A stretch of 64,000 nt of DNA from Sulfuritalea sp. (GTDB taxonomy: Bacteria; Pseudomonadota; Gammaproteobacteria; Burkholderiales; Rhodocyclaceae), in assembly GCA_030651305.1 (NCBI GenBank), contig JAUSCI010000051.1:62001-126000 (forward strand), written 5' to 3'. The notes below the pieces were generated by a model. That model worked only from the letters and a program-made list of their open reading frames with translations, did no database searches and was not told the origin of the DNA. A program made the position numbers and the translations under genes. Positions within the stretch are counted from its first letter, which is position 1. Each line of letters opens with the position of its first letter. This document shows positions 27,268 to 35,459 of the stretch, piece after piece.

Positions 27268-27409
27268 ATCTAGTGGGAATTCAGCGCTGAGCTTCCCCCG
27301 AAATTTCGTCTTCCAAGAGATGGGGTATAACGCAACAGATTGCCGCATAAGCCGTTCGGACTCTAGGATTTCCAACTGACCTCGACCGCGGGTGTCTAAC
27401 TTCAGCAAT
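27268..27409. other. gene-free interval in the sugar locus
   Basis: This 142-bp gap between the PIG-L gene and the Gmd-like gene is one of the few breaks in the otherwise tightly packed locus. I see no convincing hairpin terminator or promoter hexamers, and the frames are short. A local promoter for the following block is possible. Confidence 0.4.
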
Positions 27410-28396
27410 ATGAATACAGCGCTCATAACCGGCATAACAGGCCAGGACGGCAGCTATTTGGCCGAGCTGTTGATCAGCAAGAGATATCGTGTCATTGGCG
27501 CGGTACGAGATACTCAAGGTGCCTATGCAAGACTTCCGGAGGAATTGCTGGGGGAAGTCGAGCTCGTCGCCTGGGACATGTCGAGCCAGTCGGCGATGGC
27601 TTCGGTGCTTGAGCGCTTCAGGCCGACAGAGCTGTACAACTTTGCCGGGTATTCGTCAGGTGCGGGCATGTACGACGATCCGGTCGGTATTGGTGACGTA
27701 AATGGGTTGGCCGTGGCGCGTATCCTCGAGGCCATACGGGAGGTGGATATAGGGATGCGGTTCTGCCAGGCGTCGAGCCGCGAGGTCTTCGGTGATGCCG
27801 TCGACTACCCACAGACGGAATGCACGCTACGAAATCCGCGTAGTCCATACGGGGCAGCGAAGCTTTTTGCGGATTCCCTAGTCAAAATCTACCGTCAGCA
27901 CTATGGCGTGTTTGCCTCGTCAGCCATTTTGTTCAATCATGAAAGTCCGCGTCGCAGCCTGTCATTTGTTACAAGAAAGATTGCGCATGAAGCAGCAAGA
28001 ATCAAGTTAGGGCTTGCGACGCAACTCCGTCTCGGCAATCTTGATGCGCAACGCGACTGGGGTTTTGCGGGTGATTATGTTCGTGCCATGTGGTTGATGC
28101 TGCAGCAACCACACGCGGACGATTACGTCGTGGGCACAGGCGTAAGTCATTCCGTGCGTGGGTTCTGCGACTATGCGTTTGGTTGCCTGGGACTCGATTA
28201 CCGGGACTACGTGAGAGAAGATCAAGCGTTGCACCGTCCGGCTGAATCAGTTCGCTTGGTCGGATGTTCCGCCAAAGTGAAACGAGAGTTAGGCTGGGTG
28301 CCACAGGTTGGATTCAAGGATCTCGTGCATATGATGGTAGATGCCGACCTGCAGACACTCAGCCAACAGCCAGCAAATCGCCGAGGCAAATTGTGA
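27410..28396 (+). CDS. GDP-mannose 4,6-dehydratase-like SDR
   Basis: The 328-residue SDR follows Gmd closely: ALITGITGQDGSYLAELL at the N-terminus, the catalytic triad region in ASSREVFG and NPRSPYGAAKLFADSLV, and LFNHESPRR in the GDP-mannose binding region. It should convert GDP-mannose (or a close relative) to GDP-4-keto-6-deoxy-mannose. No 4-reductase or GMER gene lies beside it. The next gene is a C-methyltransferase, suggesting that the 4-keto product is C-methylated. ATG 27410 fits the family start; GTG 27392 is the alternative. No clear Shine-Dalgarno was seen. Confidence 0.87.
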   Translation: MNTALITGITGQDGSYLAELLISKRYRVIGAVRDTQGAYARLPEELLGEVELVAWDMSSQSAMASVLERFRPTELYNFAGYSSGAGMYDDPVGIGDVNGLAVARILEAIREVDIGMRFCQASSREVFGDAVDYPQTECTLRNPRSPYGAAKLFADSLVKIYRQHYGVFASSAILFNHESPRRSLSFVTRKIAHEAARIKLGLATQLRLGNLDAQRDWGFAGDYVRAMWLMLQQPHADDYVVGTGVSHSVRGFCDYAFGCLGLDYRDYVREDQALHRPAESVRLVGCSAKVKRELGWVPQVGFKDLVHMMVDADLQTLSQQPANRRGKL

Positions 28397-29637
28397 TGTA
28401 CAGCAAAGTCATGAAGTGCAGAATATGCGGAAATGCTCAGTTAGAGCGTGTACTCGACTTGGGCGAACAGGTGCTTACGGGTGTGTTCCCGCGCGAGAAA
28501 GATGCGGAGGTGACGAAAGGACCTTTGCGCCTTGTGAAGTGCGTGGGAAGCACCCAAGTCTGCGGCCTGTTGCAGTTGGAACACTCCTACGACCTGGGTG
28601 AAATGTATGGCACGAACTATGGGTACCGCTCGGGCCTCAATGTCAGCATGCTTTCGCACCTTCACGGCAAGGTCAAAAAGATTCTTGGGCAGGTCGACCT
28701 TCATCCGGGCGATCTGGTTGTCGATGTTGGCAGCAATGACAGCACCACGTTGCAGGCCTATCCGTCGGTCGGACCCGTTCTAGTAGGCATTGATCCCACC
28801 GGTGCCAAGTTCCACAGCTACTATCCGGGACATATTCATCTGATCCCGGAATTCTTTTCGGCCGCCCTACTGAAGGAGCGCTTTCCAGGCAAGAAGGCCA
28901 AGGTTGTAACTTCGTTTTCAATGTTCTACGACTTGGAGGATCCTATCGCCTTCATGCGGGATATCCATGAGGTACTGGCAGACGATGGAGTTTGGGTGTT
29001 CGAGCAAAGCTACATGCCGACGATGATCGAGACCAACTCATACGACACGGTTTGCCATGAGCATCTAGAGTTCTATGCCCTGCGTCAGATCAAGTGGATG
29101 ACCGACCGGGTGGGGTTCAAGATTCTTGAAGTCGAGTTCAACGATGTGAACGGCGGCAGTTTTTCGATTACCGTAACAAAAGCATTGGGTAATCAGGAAA
29201 TACCGGCGGCGGTTCAGAATATTCTCGATGACGAGCTTTCGATGGGTCTCGATACGCTCGAGCCTTATAAGGCCTTTGCGGAACGAGCGGCAAAGGCTCG
29301 GCGTGATTTCTTGGAGTTTGTCCAAACTGCCTGCGCCGAAGGCAAGACTGTCGTGGCCTTGGGTGCTTCGACCAAGGGAAATGTGCTGTTGCAGTACTGC
29401 GGATTGACCGAAAAGGAAATCTTGGTCGTGGGAGAGGTCAATAGTGACAAATTCGGATGTTTCACCCCTGGCAGTTGGATACCGATCATTCCGGAAGCGG
29501 AGGCGCTTGCCAGAAAGCCGGATTATGTGGTGGTACTTCCCTGGCATTTCAGGAAGTTCTTCATCGGGAATATGAAGTTTTCAGGGATGACCCTGGTGTT
29601 TCCATTGCCTGAAATCGAAATAATACAAATTGCATGA
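28396..29637 (+). CDS. second NDP-sugar C-methyltransferase
   Basis: The 413-residue protein has the same layout as the enzyme at 25349: zinc-ligand cysteines (MKCRICGNAQ, then further Cys near residues 55-60), the SAM loop VVDVGSNDSTTL, the CHEHLEFY active-site stretch and a C-terminal domain with VALGASTKGNVLLQY. It is clearly divergent from the first copy, so this is not a recent duplication. It starts one base into the Gmd-like stop (TGATG), arguing that it methylates the product of that dehydratase. It is the last gene before the IS630 relic. Confidence 0.88.
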   Translation: MYSKVMKCRICGNAQLERVLDLGEQVLTGVFPREKDAEVTKGPLRLVKCVGSTQVCGLLQLEHSYDLGEMYGTNYGYRSGLNVSMLSHLHGKVKKILGQVDLHPGDLVVDVGSNDSTTLQAYPSVGPVLVGIDPTGAKFHSYYPGHIHLIPEFFSAALLKERFPGKKAKVVTSFSMFYDLEDPIAFMRDIHEVLADDGVWVFEQSYMPTMIETNSYDTVCHEHLEFYALRQIKWMTDRVGFKILEVEFNDVNGGSFSITVTKALGNQEIPAAVQNILDDELSMGLDTLEPYKAFAERAAKARRDFLEFVQTACAEGKTVVALGASTKGNVLLQYCGLTEKEILVVGEVNSDKFGCFTPGSWIPIIPEAEALARKPDYVVVLPWHFRKFFIGNMKFSGMTLVFPLPEIEIIQIA

Positions 29638-29689
29638 AAATTATGCGAGCACGCGCAATAACAGGGGGATTCAAGTCTGACTGACGGAA

Positions 29690-30075
29690 GGGTATCGGCA
29701 ACGAATGTACGATCTATTCGCCCATTATGTCGGTCCGTTTCGGTCCGGAGAACCTGTCGTTTGTCTGGACGAGAAAAGCAAGCAACTGCTCAAGGATCCC
29801 CGTACGCCTTTGTCCATTCGTCGGGGAGCGTTCCGTGCGGCAGGATTGCGAATACGTGCGAGCCAGCACTCGCAATTTGTTCATTGCGGCGACCCCAAGG
29901 GCGGGCGGCGCACGATCTTGGTCATCGATCGCCGCGCCAAGCTGGTTGATGAGGTCGACGCTCGGCAACAACGCCGAAACGATGACAAGCGAGGTATCGC
30001 GTGGTCGGTTCACTCGGCAGGATGCCGAACAGAAAATGGCGCGGCATTATGTTTCGCAACAATTCTAGATACTAG
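29690..30075 (+). pseudogene. IS630-family transposase relic (frameshifted)
   Basis: This stretch between the C-methyltransferase and the flippase gene holds fragments of an IS630-type transposase in two frames. One frame (from 29705) gives MYDLFAHYVGPF and VVCLDEKSKQLLKDPRTPL, corresponding to the first catalytic aspartate region. A second frame continues with ERSVRQDCEYVRASTRNLF, and the first frame resumes with GGRRTILVIDRRAKL. The other frame ends with GRFTRQDAEQKMARHY, like the domain-final IS630 motif. At least two frameshifts are needed and both ends are missing, so it is non-functional. No terminal repeats were found. Confidence 0.75.
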
Positions 30076-30081
30076 ATCTGA

Positions 30082-31584
30082 ATGACCCCCATAAAGAAAA
30101 ATATTATCTCCAACTACCTCGGTCAGGGGTGGTCCGGACTCATGGCGATTGCTTTTCTTCCGTCATATGTGCAATGGCTCGGAGTAGAAGCATTTGGTCT
30201 TATCGGTATTTTTGCGGTTATTCAAGCGCTAGTTATGGTTTTGGATATGGGAATGAGTCCAACCCTAAATAGGGAAATGGCCACCATTACTAACGGCAGC
30301 CATAGTACGCAATCTATTCGCGATCTATTGCGTAGCTTAGAGATAATCTGCTACAGCCTTGCCATGATGGTGGTAATAGTGGCGTGGCTTTTTTCCAATT
30401 ATTTTGCGCAGGAGTGGATCCGGGCCGATCATCTTTCCTCTGGTGACGTAGCCCGTGCGCTGATACTAATGACCACGGTTGCTGCCTTGCGGCTATGTGA
30501 AGGTGTTTATCGAGGCTCGCTCTATGGTTTGGGGTACCAAGTTTGGTACAACTATGTCTTTTCATTGTCGTCGACAATGCGGTATGTCGGCGCCCTGATG
30601 ATAATCGTGTGGTTTTCAGCCACCATTGAAGCGTTCTTTTTCTGGCAAGCTGGCGTCTCTTTAGCCACTCTTCTAATACTAGCAACGCGCGTGCATCAGT
30701 TATTGCCCAAGGCGCCTTTGCCAGCGAAATTTTCCCAAGAGTCGATTTTCCGGGTGTGGCAATTTGCGGGAGGTATGACGGCAATTACCCTGCTGACCAT
30801 GGTATTTCTGCATTTGGATAAGGCGCTGCTTTCACGTTTGGTGTCACTTCAGGAGCTGGGATACTACACATTGGCAGCCACAGCGGCTAATGTAATGTTT
30901 ATGGTCGCTGTCCCAGCCACTCAGGCCATTTACCCACAATTGGTAAAACTTTCGTTTTGTAACGACCAAACCGAAATGTTCGCTATTTACCGAAAAACCA
31001 CCAAGTTTGTGACAATTCTGACTGCCTCAGCAAGCATGTTGCTGTGCTTTTTTGCGGGTGGCACCATATATATGTGGTCAGGCAGCCAAGATCTTATAAG
31101 AAAAACCGCACCGCTACTTTCGATTTTAGTTATAGGGAGTTTTCTTAATGGCTTAAGCTACCTACCCTATCAACTCCAGGTTGCTCATGGTCGGACAAGC
31201 CTTCCCTTGAAGGCCATTACATTGGCTGTAGTCTTATTCATTCCGTCCATTTTAGTTGTTGTCCCTCTCTACGGAGTCGAGGGGGCCGCATGGATTTGGG
31301 TGGTATTGAATGCCATTTATCTGCTGGTAACAAGCTATTTTATCCACAGTGGGTTGCTAATGGCGCGCAAGTGGGAGTGGTATTTGTTTGACACATTGTT
31401 GCCTACATGCGCGACAGTCATCGTAATGGTTTTGGCGAAGCAATTTCAGCCACCAACCTACGATGATCGTTTGCATTGGTTTATTTTTCTTCTATTTGCT
31501 GGTTTGCTGGCCGTGTTCGTTTCGGCAGTACTCACCAGTTTTGCGGGGGGCCGCTCTCTAAAGAGACTTGAGCGAACAATATAA
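30082..31584 (+). CDS. Wzx-type oligosaccharide flippase
   Basis: The 500-residue integral membrane protein has about 12-14 hydrophobic segments and the N-terminal pattern NYLGQGWSGLMAIAFLPSYV, followed by GLIGIFAVIQALVMVLDMG. This is characteristic of MOP/MATE polysaccharide exporters. It should flip undecaprenyl-linked repeat units from the cytoplasmic to the periplasmic face. DNA here is AT-richer than the backbone and the codon choice shifts accordingly. It starts just after the IS630 relic and is followed after 1 bp by the polymerase candidate. Confidence 0.85.
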   Translation: MTPIKKNIISNYLGQGWSGLMAIAFLPSYVQWLGVEAFGLIGIFAVIQALVMVLDMGMSPTLNREMATITNGSHSTQSIRDLLRSLEIICYSLAMMVVIVAWLFSNYFAQEWIRADHLSSGDVARALILMTTVAALRLCEGVYRGSLYGLGYQVWYNYVFSLSSTMRYVGALMIIVWFSATIEAFFFWQAGVSLATLLILATRVHQLLPKAPLPAKFSQESIFRVWQFAGGMTAITLLTMVFLHLDKALLSRLVSLQELGYYTLAATAANVMFMVAVPATQAIYPQLVKLSFCNDQTEMFAIYRKTTKFVTILTASASMLLCFFAGGTIYMWSGSQDLIRKTAPLLSILVIGSFLNGLSYLPYQLQVAHGRTSLPLKAITLAVVLFIPSILVVVPLYGVEGAAWIWVVLNAIYLLVTSYFIHSGLLMARKWEWYLFDTLLPTCATVIVMVLAKQFQPPTYDDRLHWFIFLLFAGLLAVFVSAVLTSFAGGRSLKRLERTI

Positions 31585-31585
31585 G

Positions 31586-33031
31586 ATGATCAACTTCGAT
31601 AACAGAGGTGCTACAACAATTAAATGGCTCTTGCCCTTGGTATTTCTCGTCGGCTATTTCATTACAGTCAAATCATTCGATGGCAACTTTGTAGAGTATG
31701 TAACATATACGCTCTTGGCTGTCGGCTCGTGCACAGTATTGCTTGCGCGAATAGATCTATTTCAAAAAGAATCCGTAGCTGTTTGGGTTGCATTAACTCT
31801 ATTCGTCTTCCTGTACTTCGTGCGATTCTATTGGATCTCCATTGACGCTTCCCCAGTGAGGCTCATGCTCCCGGCGAGTTCATATTTAACAATGGTAGAA
31901 AACCGAAATGCACTGCTAACAGCGTTTGAGCTGTCGGTGATCTCATTTGCGGGCTTCAGTTTCTCTGCGACTGCATCGCAGCTTCTGATGACAAAGAAAA
32001 CTAGTCATGTCTATCAATTCAGCGATAACAGCAAATTGGCTTTACTTGGACTGATTTCAAAACGATCTTTAGTAATAGTGGTGCCATTGATGATTGCTAT
32101 GGCATATATCAGCTACAGATATCACATCGGTGAGATGGGCGCACTGCCAGGAGAGGCGCTGCCATTCAGGTTAAAAGGGGTAATATTTTATATACGGATT
32201 ATCACTCTGCCTCTCATCGTACTAGCGGCCATCTATTTGGCTGAGCGTGGTGGCAATATCGCGACGTCAAGGCTAGGAGTTCTAATTCTCATCTCGCATG
32301 GTGTTACCGATATGGTGATACGAAACAGTCGAAGTGCTTTCCTGTTGGTACTTCTTTTACTGGTGTTCCTAATGCTGGCTGACGGAATTAGATTGGCGCG
32401 AAAGGAAAAAATACTTCTTGCCGTTTTGGCAGCACTCGCGTTAACTATGGTCCCGATAATGACTGAGTATCGGAGCGCTCGTGTAACAGGCAAATTACCT
32501 CTTGCAGATGCTCTCCTCTACGCCCTAAATGTTGGCTGGACTGACTGGCAAACGCAAATATTCAAGGGTATTAAGTTTGTACTTTTTAGGATGCCGGGAA
32601 CGGAAGCACTATGGAACATGCTTTCTCTGGGAGCAGAGCCGCTAGGCGCTCATAGTATTGATGTTATCAAGTCAAAAGATGGGGTGGCCGGACATCTTAG
32701 TTCTGTTCTTAATCCACTTCGAGAGTCGGACCTTAGTTTGATGGCGACGGGTTTTGTCGGTTGGTTCTATCTTGTAGCAGGCGTGCCAGCAATTGTCCTC
32801 GGATCAATATGTACTGGCACCCTTTCGACAATCGGCTGGAACTATCTTGATCGTCGATATATAGAGTCTGGACCAGTAGCCCAAGTATTGTTTCTGTGGA
32901 TGTTGTTTATCGCTCTAACCGAAGGAAATTTGGATAGCATGGCCTATATGTTTATTGTCGGTGCGCTGACGATCATTGCGTTGGAATTGAGTTTGATATT
33001 GTTGTTGAGAAACGGTCGCGGTAGAAATTGA
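31586..33031 (+). CDS. Wzy-like O-antigen polymerase (candidate)
   Basis: This 481-residue polytopic membrane protein has about 11-12 hydrophobic spans and a larger hydrophilic loop around residues 325-395. It has no short catalytic motif, as is usual for Wzy polymerases. The assignment rests on topology and on its position between wzx and a glycosyltransferase. ATG 31586 follows the flippase stop by 1 bp; the open frame also runs back to TTG 31568. The DNA is AT-rich (bases 31681-31740 are 27/60 G+C), so transfer from another source is likely. Confidence 0.65.
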   Translation: MINFDNRGATTIKWLLPLVFLVGYFITVKSFDGNFVEYVTYTLLAVGSCTVLLARIDLFQKESVAVWVALTLFVFLYFVRFYWISIDASPVRLMLPASSYLTMVENRNALLTAFELSVISFAGFSFSATASQLLMTKKTSHVYQFSDNSKLALLGLISKRSLVIVVPLMIAMAYISYRYHIGEMGALPGEALPFRLKGVIFYIRIITLPLIVLAAIYLAERGGNIATSRLGVLILISHGVTDMVIRNSRSAFLLVLLLLVFLMLADGIRLARKEKILLAVLAALALTMVPIMTEYRSARVTGKLPLADALLYALNVGWTDWQTQIFKGIKFVLFRMPGTEALWNMLSLGAEPLGAHSIDVIKSKDGVAGHLSSVLNPLRESDLSLMATGFVGWFYLVAGVPAIVLGSICTGTLSTIGWNYLDRRYIESGPVAQVLFLWMLFIALTEGNLDSMAYMFIVGALTIIALELSLILLLRNGRGRN

Positions 33032-33136
33032 AATCTTAATCGGTGAATTACGCTAGACGGATTTTGTTTGTCGCCGATGACGTCTTCGCGAGTAGATCAT
33101 GTGGTATTTAGTATTGGTAAAGCGCGGTGGTATTCG

Positions 33137-34381
33137 ATGAGAATTCTATTCTTGCTGCCTGATTTTCCGTACCCACCATCGACTGGCGGGCGGCTAAAGG
33201 TGTTTAATATTCTAAGGCATCTATCCGATCGACATCAGTGCGACATTTTATGCTTTGACAATTCGGGCAATGCAGACAGGGCAGGTTTAAGTGCCGCGCT
33301 ACCGGCGGTTCGCATTTTAGGTGTTTTCCCGAGAGTTTCAGGAGCAGCCAGATGGATAAGGTTGTTGCGGAACCTTGCGCTTGGCTTGCCGCCGTCGTTT
33401 GCGTCTTTTTCACCACGAAAATATGTCGCCGTCCTGAAGGGATGTCTAACAGAAGGCGATTATGACCTGGTTCACTATGATATTGTTAACATGGCTCAGT
33501 ATGTCGGGCTGAATTCTGAAATACCCTCCGTTCATTCGCCAAATGACGCCACCTCGCTAGTATATTTCCGGATGGCTGCGGGTACTCCTTGGTCGCTTTC
33601 GAAGCTCCGTTTGCTAACTTCTGCATTTTTGTTTCGTAGATTTGAGCGAAGAACCTACCATTTATTCAATAAAGTCCACGTGGTATCGCAAGACGATGCG
33701 GAATACTTGACCAATTTAGTACCGAAGGTTGATATCGCCACAATCTTAATTCCTATCGATGATCGTTTTCTGGATATAGTCGAGCCGCAGGGTATAAATC
33801 GCCGCACACTCCCAAAATGTCCCACGATTGTGTGTACTGGCAACCTCGGCAATCCGGCCATTGCTGAAGGTGTCCGGGAATTTGCGACTGTGGCGCTGCC
33901 GATCATTGTCAGACAGGTACCCAACGTCCGTTTTGTCGTTCTTGGCCAGAATGTCAGCAAAGCTCTTCACGATCAACTTACCAAAACATCAAACATTGAG
34001 CTCCTTGCGTGGGTAGAAGATTACCGAGAATTTCTTGGTGACGCCGATGTGGTGCTGGTGCCAGACAAGGTGGGGGCTCCCGGTGCAAAAACTCGCACGC
34101 TCGTAGCGATGGGGCTTGGATTGCCGGTTGTTGGTACAGCTACCGCTTTCGCAGGTATCCAATTTGTGAATCGTGAGCATGGTTTGCTGTACAAAACGAC
34201 GCCTGAATGTGCGGAACTGATATTGTCTCTGCTTAACAGCAGTATTAACTGTGAATATCTTGGTTTGAAAGCTCGCCAGCTAGTAGCGGACGCGTTTTCC
34301 TTAAGCGTTGTTGGCCCCAAGTATGAAAGTCTATATCTAGACGCTATCGCTAAATTTAGTAGTCAGTCATCGAGAAGTTGA
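33137..34381 (+). CDS. glycosyltransferase family 4
   Basis: The 414-residue GT-B protein begins ILFLLPDFPYPPSTGGRLKVF. Its C-terminal donor domain has VCTGNLGNPAIAEGV, VRFVVLGQNVS and PDKVGAPGAKTRTLVAMGLGLPVVGT, where a glycine/lysine pattern replaces the usual EX7E, as in several GT4 subgroups. It likely adds one sugar of the repeat unit. ATG 33137 gives the family start; in-frame ATG 33077 and TTG 33068 would add residues without similarity. The gene lies in the AT-rich import and ends 71 bp before the IS5-type element. Confidence 0.82.
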   Translation: MRILFLLPDFPYPPSTGGRLKVFNILRHLSDRHQCDILCFDNSGNADRAGLSAALPAVRILGVFPRVSGAARWIRLLRNLALGLPPSFASFSPRKYVAVLKGCLTEGDYDLVHYDIVNMAQYVGLNSEIPSVHSPNDATSLVYFRMAAGTPWSLSKLRLLTSAFLFRRFERRTYHLFNKVHVVSQDDAEYLTNLVPKVDIATILIPIDDRFLDIVEPQGINRRTLPKCPTIVCTGNLGNPAIAEGVREFATVALPIIVRQVPNVRFVVLGQNVSKALHDQLTKTSNIELLAWVEDYREFLGDADVVLVPDKVGAPGAKTRTLVAMGLGLPVVGTATAFAGIQFVNREHGLLYKTTPECAELILSLLNSSINCEYLGLKARQLVADAFSLSVVGPKYESLYLDAIAKFSSQSSRS

Positions 34382-34452
34382 AGGGTATGGATCCGCAGTT
34401 CTGCTGAATGGAAATTGGAGGTGAGCCATAAGTGCGCGGGCCACTTTAGCGA

Positions 34453-34469
34453 TTATCCGTAAATAATAT
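34453..34469 (+). repeat. left terminal inverted repeat of the IS5-type element
   Basis: The 17 bases TTATCCGTAAATAATAT match the reverse complement of 35378-35394 exactly. The following base differs, which marks the inner limit of the perfect repeat. Confidence 0.88.
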
Positions 34470-35332
34470 TTATCTTGAGATGCACTTTTCGGAACGCGAT
34501 GATGCCGGCTGCGAGATGGTTGAGCGCGAGGAAGTTGCGTTCAAGTTTCTCATAGCGCACCATCAGCTTGCGAAAGCGGTTGAACCAGCTATGGCAGACC
34601 ACAACAACCCAGCGTCGGGCTTTCTATTCGGGATGCCGTTGCTTTGCCTTCTTCTCCTGCGTGCGGCTGGCCACATGAGAAATGTAGCCGTGACGCTCAA
34701 TTATCTCCAACGCGGGTTGTCCGCGATATCCTGCATCCAGACACAAATGCTTGGAGCGACGCTCGGTGGGCACCTCGCGCTTGATCATAATGAACGACAG
34801 GGCGGGGTCGAGTTGCGTAACGTCATGCCGGTTCGCTCCGGTTACGACGAACGACAAGGGGGCGCCACGGCCGTCGACCAGCAGGTGACGCTTGCTCCGA
34901 TTTTTTTCCCCGATCAGTCGGGTTGGGCCCGACCTGCTCTTGTGCCAGCGGAGCCTTGAACATGGCTCCATCGATACTCTGCCATCGCCAGGCGATACCT
35001 TCCATCTGGGCGTATTCCGCCAATCCCGCCGCCCAAATCGCTTCGAACACGCCGGCACGCTCCCATTCCAGAAAACGCTTGTGGATCGCGCTGGCGCTGC
35101 CGAATCGTTCCTTCGGCAAAGCCTTCCACTGGCAACCCGTCCGCAACACATACACAACCGCCTCGAACACCAGCCGCGCTGGCTTCGGCTTGCGTCCACC
35201 ACCCGCCTTACGCGCGTACCCCTTGTCCGCCGGTCGCTCTCGGACGGGCACCAAGGGTTCCACTCTCGCCCAGAAATCATCGGTTACCACCCATGACGCC
35301 ACACGCTTCTTTGCCAGCTTCTCTGTCGCCAT
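34453..35332 (-). pseudogene. IS5-family transposase, frameshifted and with internal stop
   Basis: The first frame starts at ATG 35332 (GGGAGG upstream), encoding MATEKLAKKRVASWVVTDDF, and runs through GRKPKPARLVFEAVVYVLRTG and WQSIDGAMFKAP (first Asp). At an A7 tract (T7 on + at about 34900-34906) the homology moves to a second frame: SKRHLLVDGRGAP, VTGANRHDV (second Asp), LCLDAGYRG. A TAG at 34624-34626 then interrupts this frame before the conserved C-terminus (ARRWVVV, CHSWFNRFRKLMVRYEK), which remains readable up to 34453. The A7 shift may be programmed or transcriptional, as in some IS5 groups. The internal TAG suggests inactivation, because the catalytic C-terminal part lies beyond it. 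Confidence 0.82.
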
Positions 35333-35377
35333 CACTACCTCCCTCGTCGCGTGAGTGGCGGCGCGGGAAGGCATTAT

Positions 35378-35394
35378 ATATTATTTACGGATAA
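35378..35394 (-). repeat. right terminal inverted repeat of the IS5-type element
   Basis: ATATTATTTACGGATAA is the exact complement of the left end. It lies 45 bp upstream of the transposase ATG at 35332. Confidence 0.88.
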
Positions 35395-35459
35395 GTTCTT
35401 ATTGGTAGCCCGGATATTTTGAACGTATTTGGGCGGGACAGAGTCAGTAAAATTGGAAA

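Larger units (their letters stand above)
34453..35394 (-). mobile_element. IS5-family insertion sequence, 942 bp
   Basis: The element is bounded by a perfect 17-bp terminal inverted repeat, TTATCCGTAAATAATAT at 34453-34469 and its reverse complement at 35378-35394. It encodes one IS5-type transposase on the - strand, broken as described separately. The left repeat also provides the transposase stop codon. The flanks (GCGA on the left, GTTC on the right) show no direct target duplication, so one flank may have been rearranged. It lies in the gap between the imported Wzx/Wzy block and the WbpM-like gene and interrupts no recognisable gene. Confidence 0.88.

Noticed and set aside
29705-30085. 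126-codon frame as a novel small gene before the flippase
   Set aside because: Its readable parts and those of an overlapping frame together match an IS630 transposase, so it is a relic rather than a gene.
34480-35354. Open frames on the + strand inside the IS5-type element
   Set aside because: They are antisense to the transposase and have no family resemblance.
34449-35398. Target-site duplication around the IS5-type element
   Set aside because: Flanking bases (GCGA and GTTC) do not match, and shifting the boundary by a few bases does not produce a convincing direct repeat.
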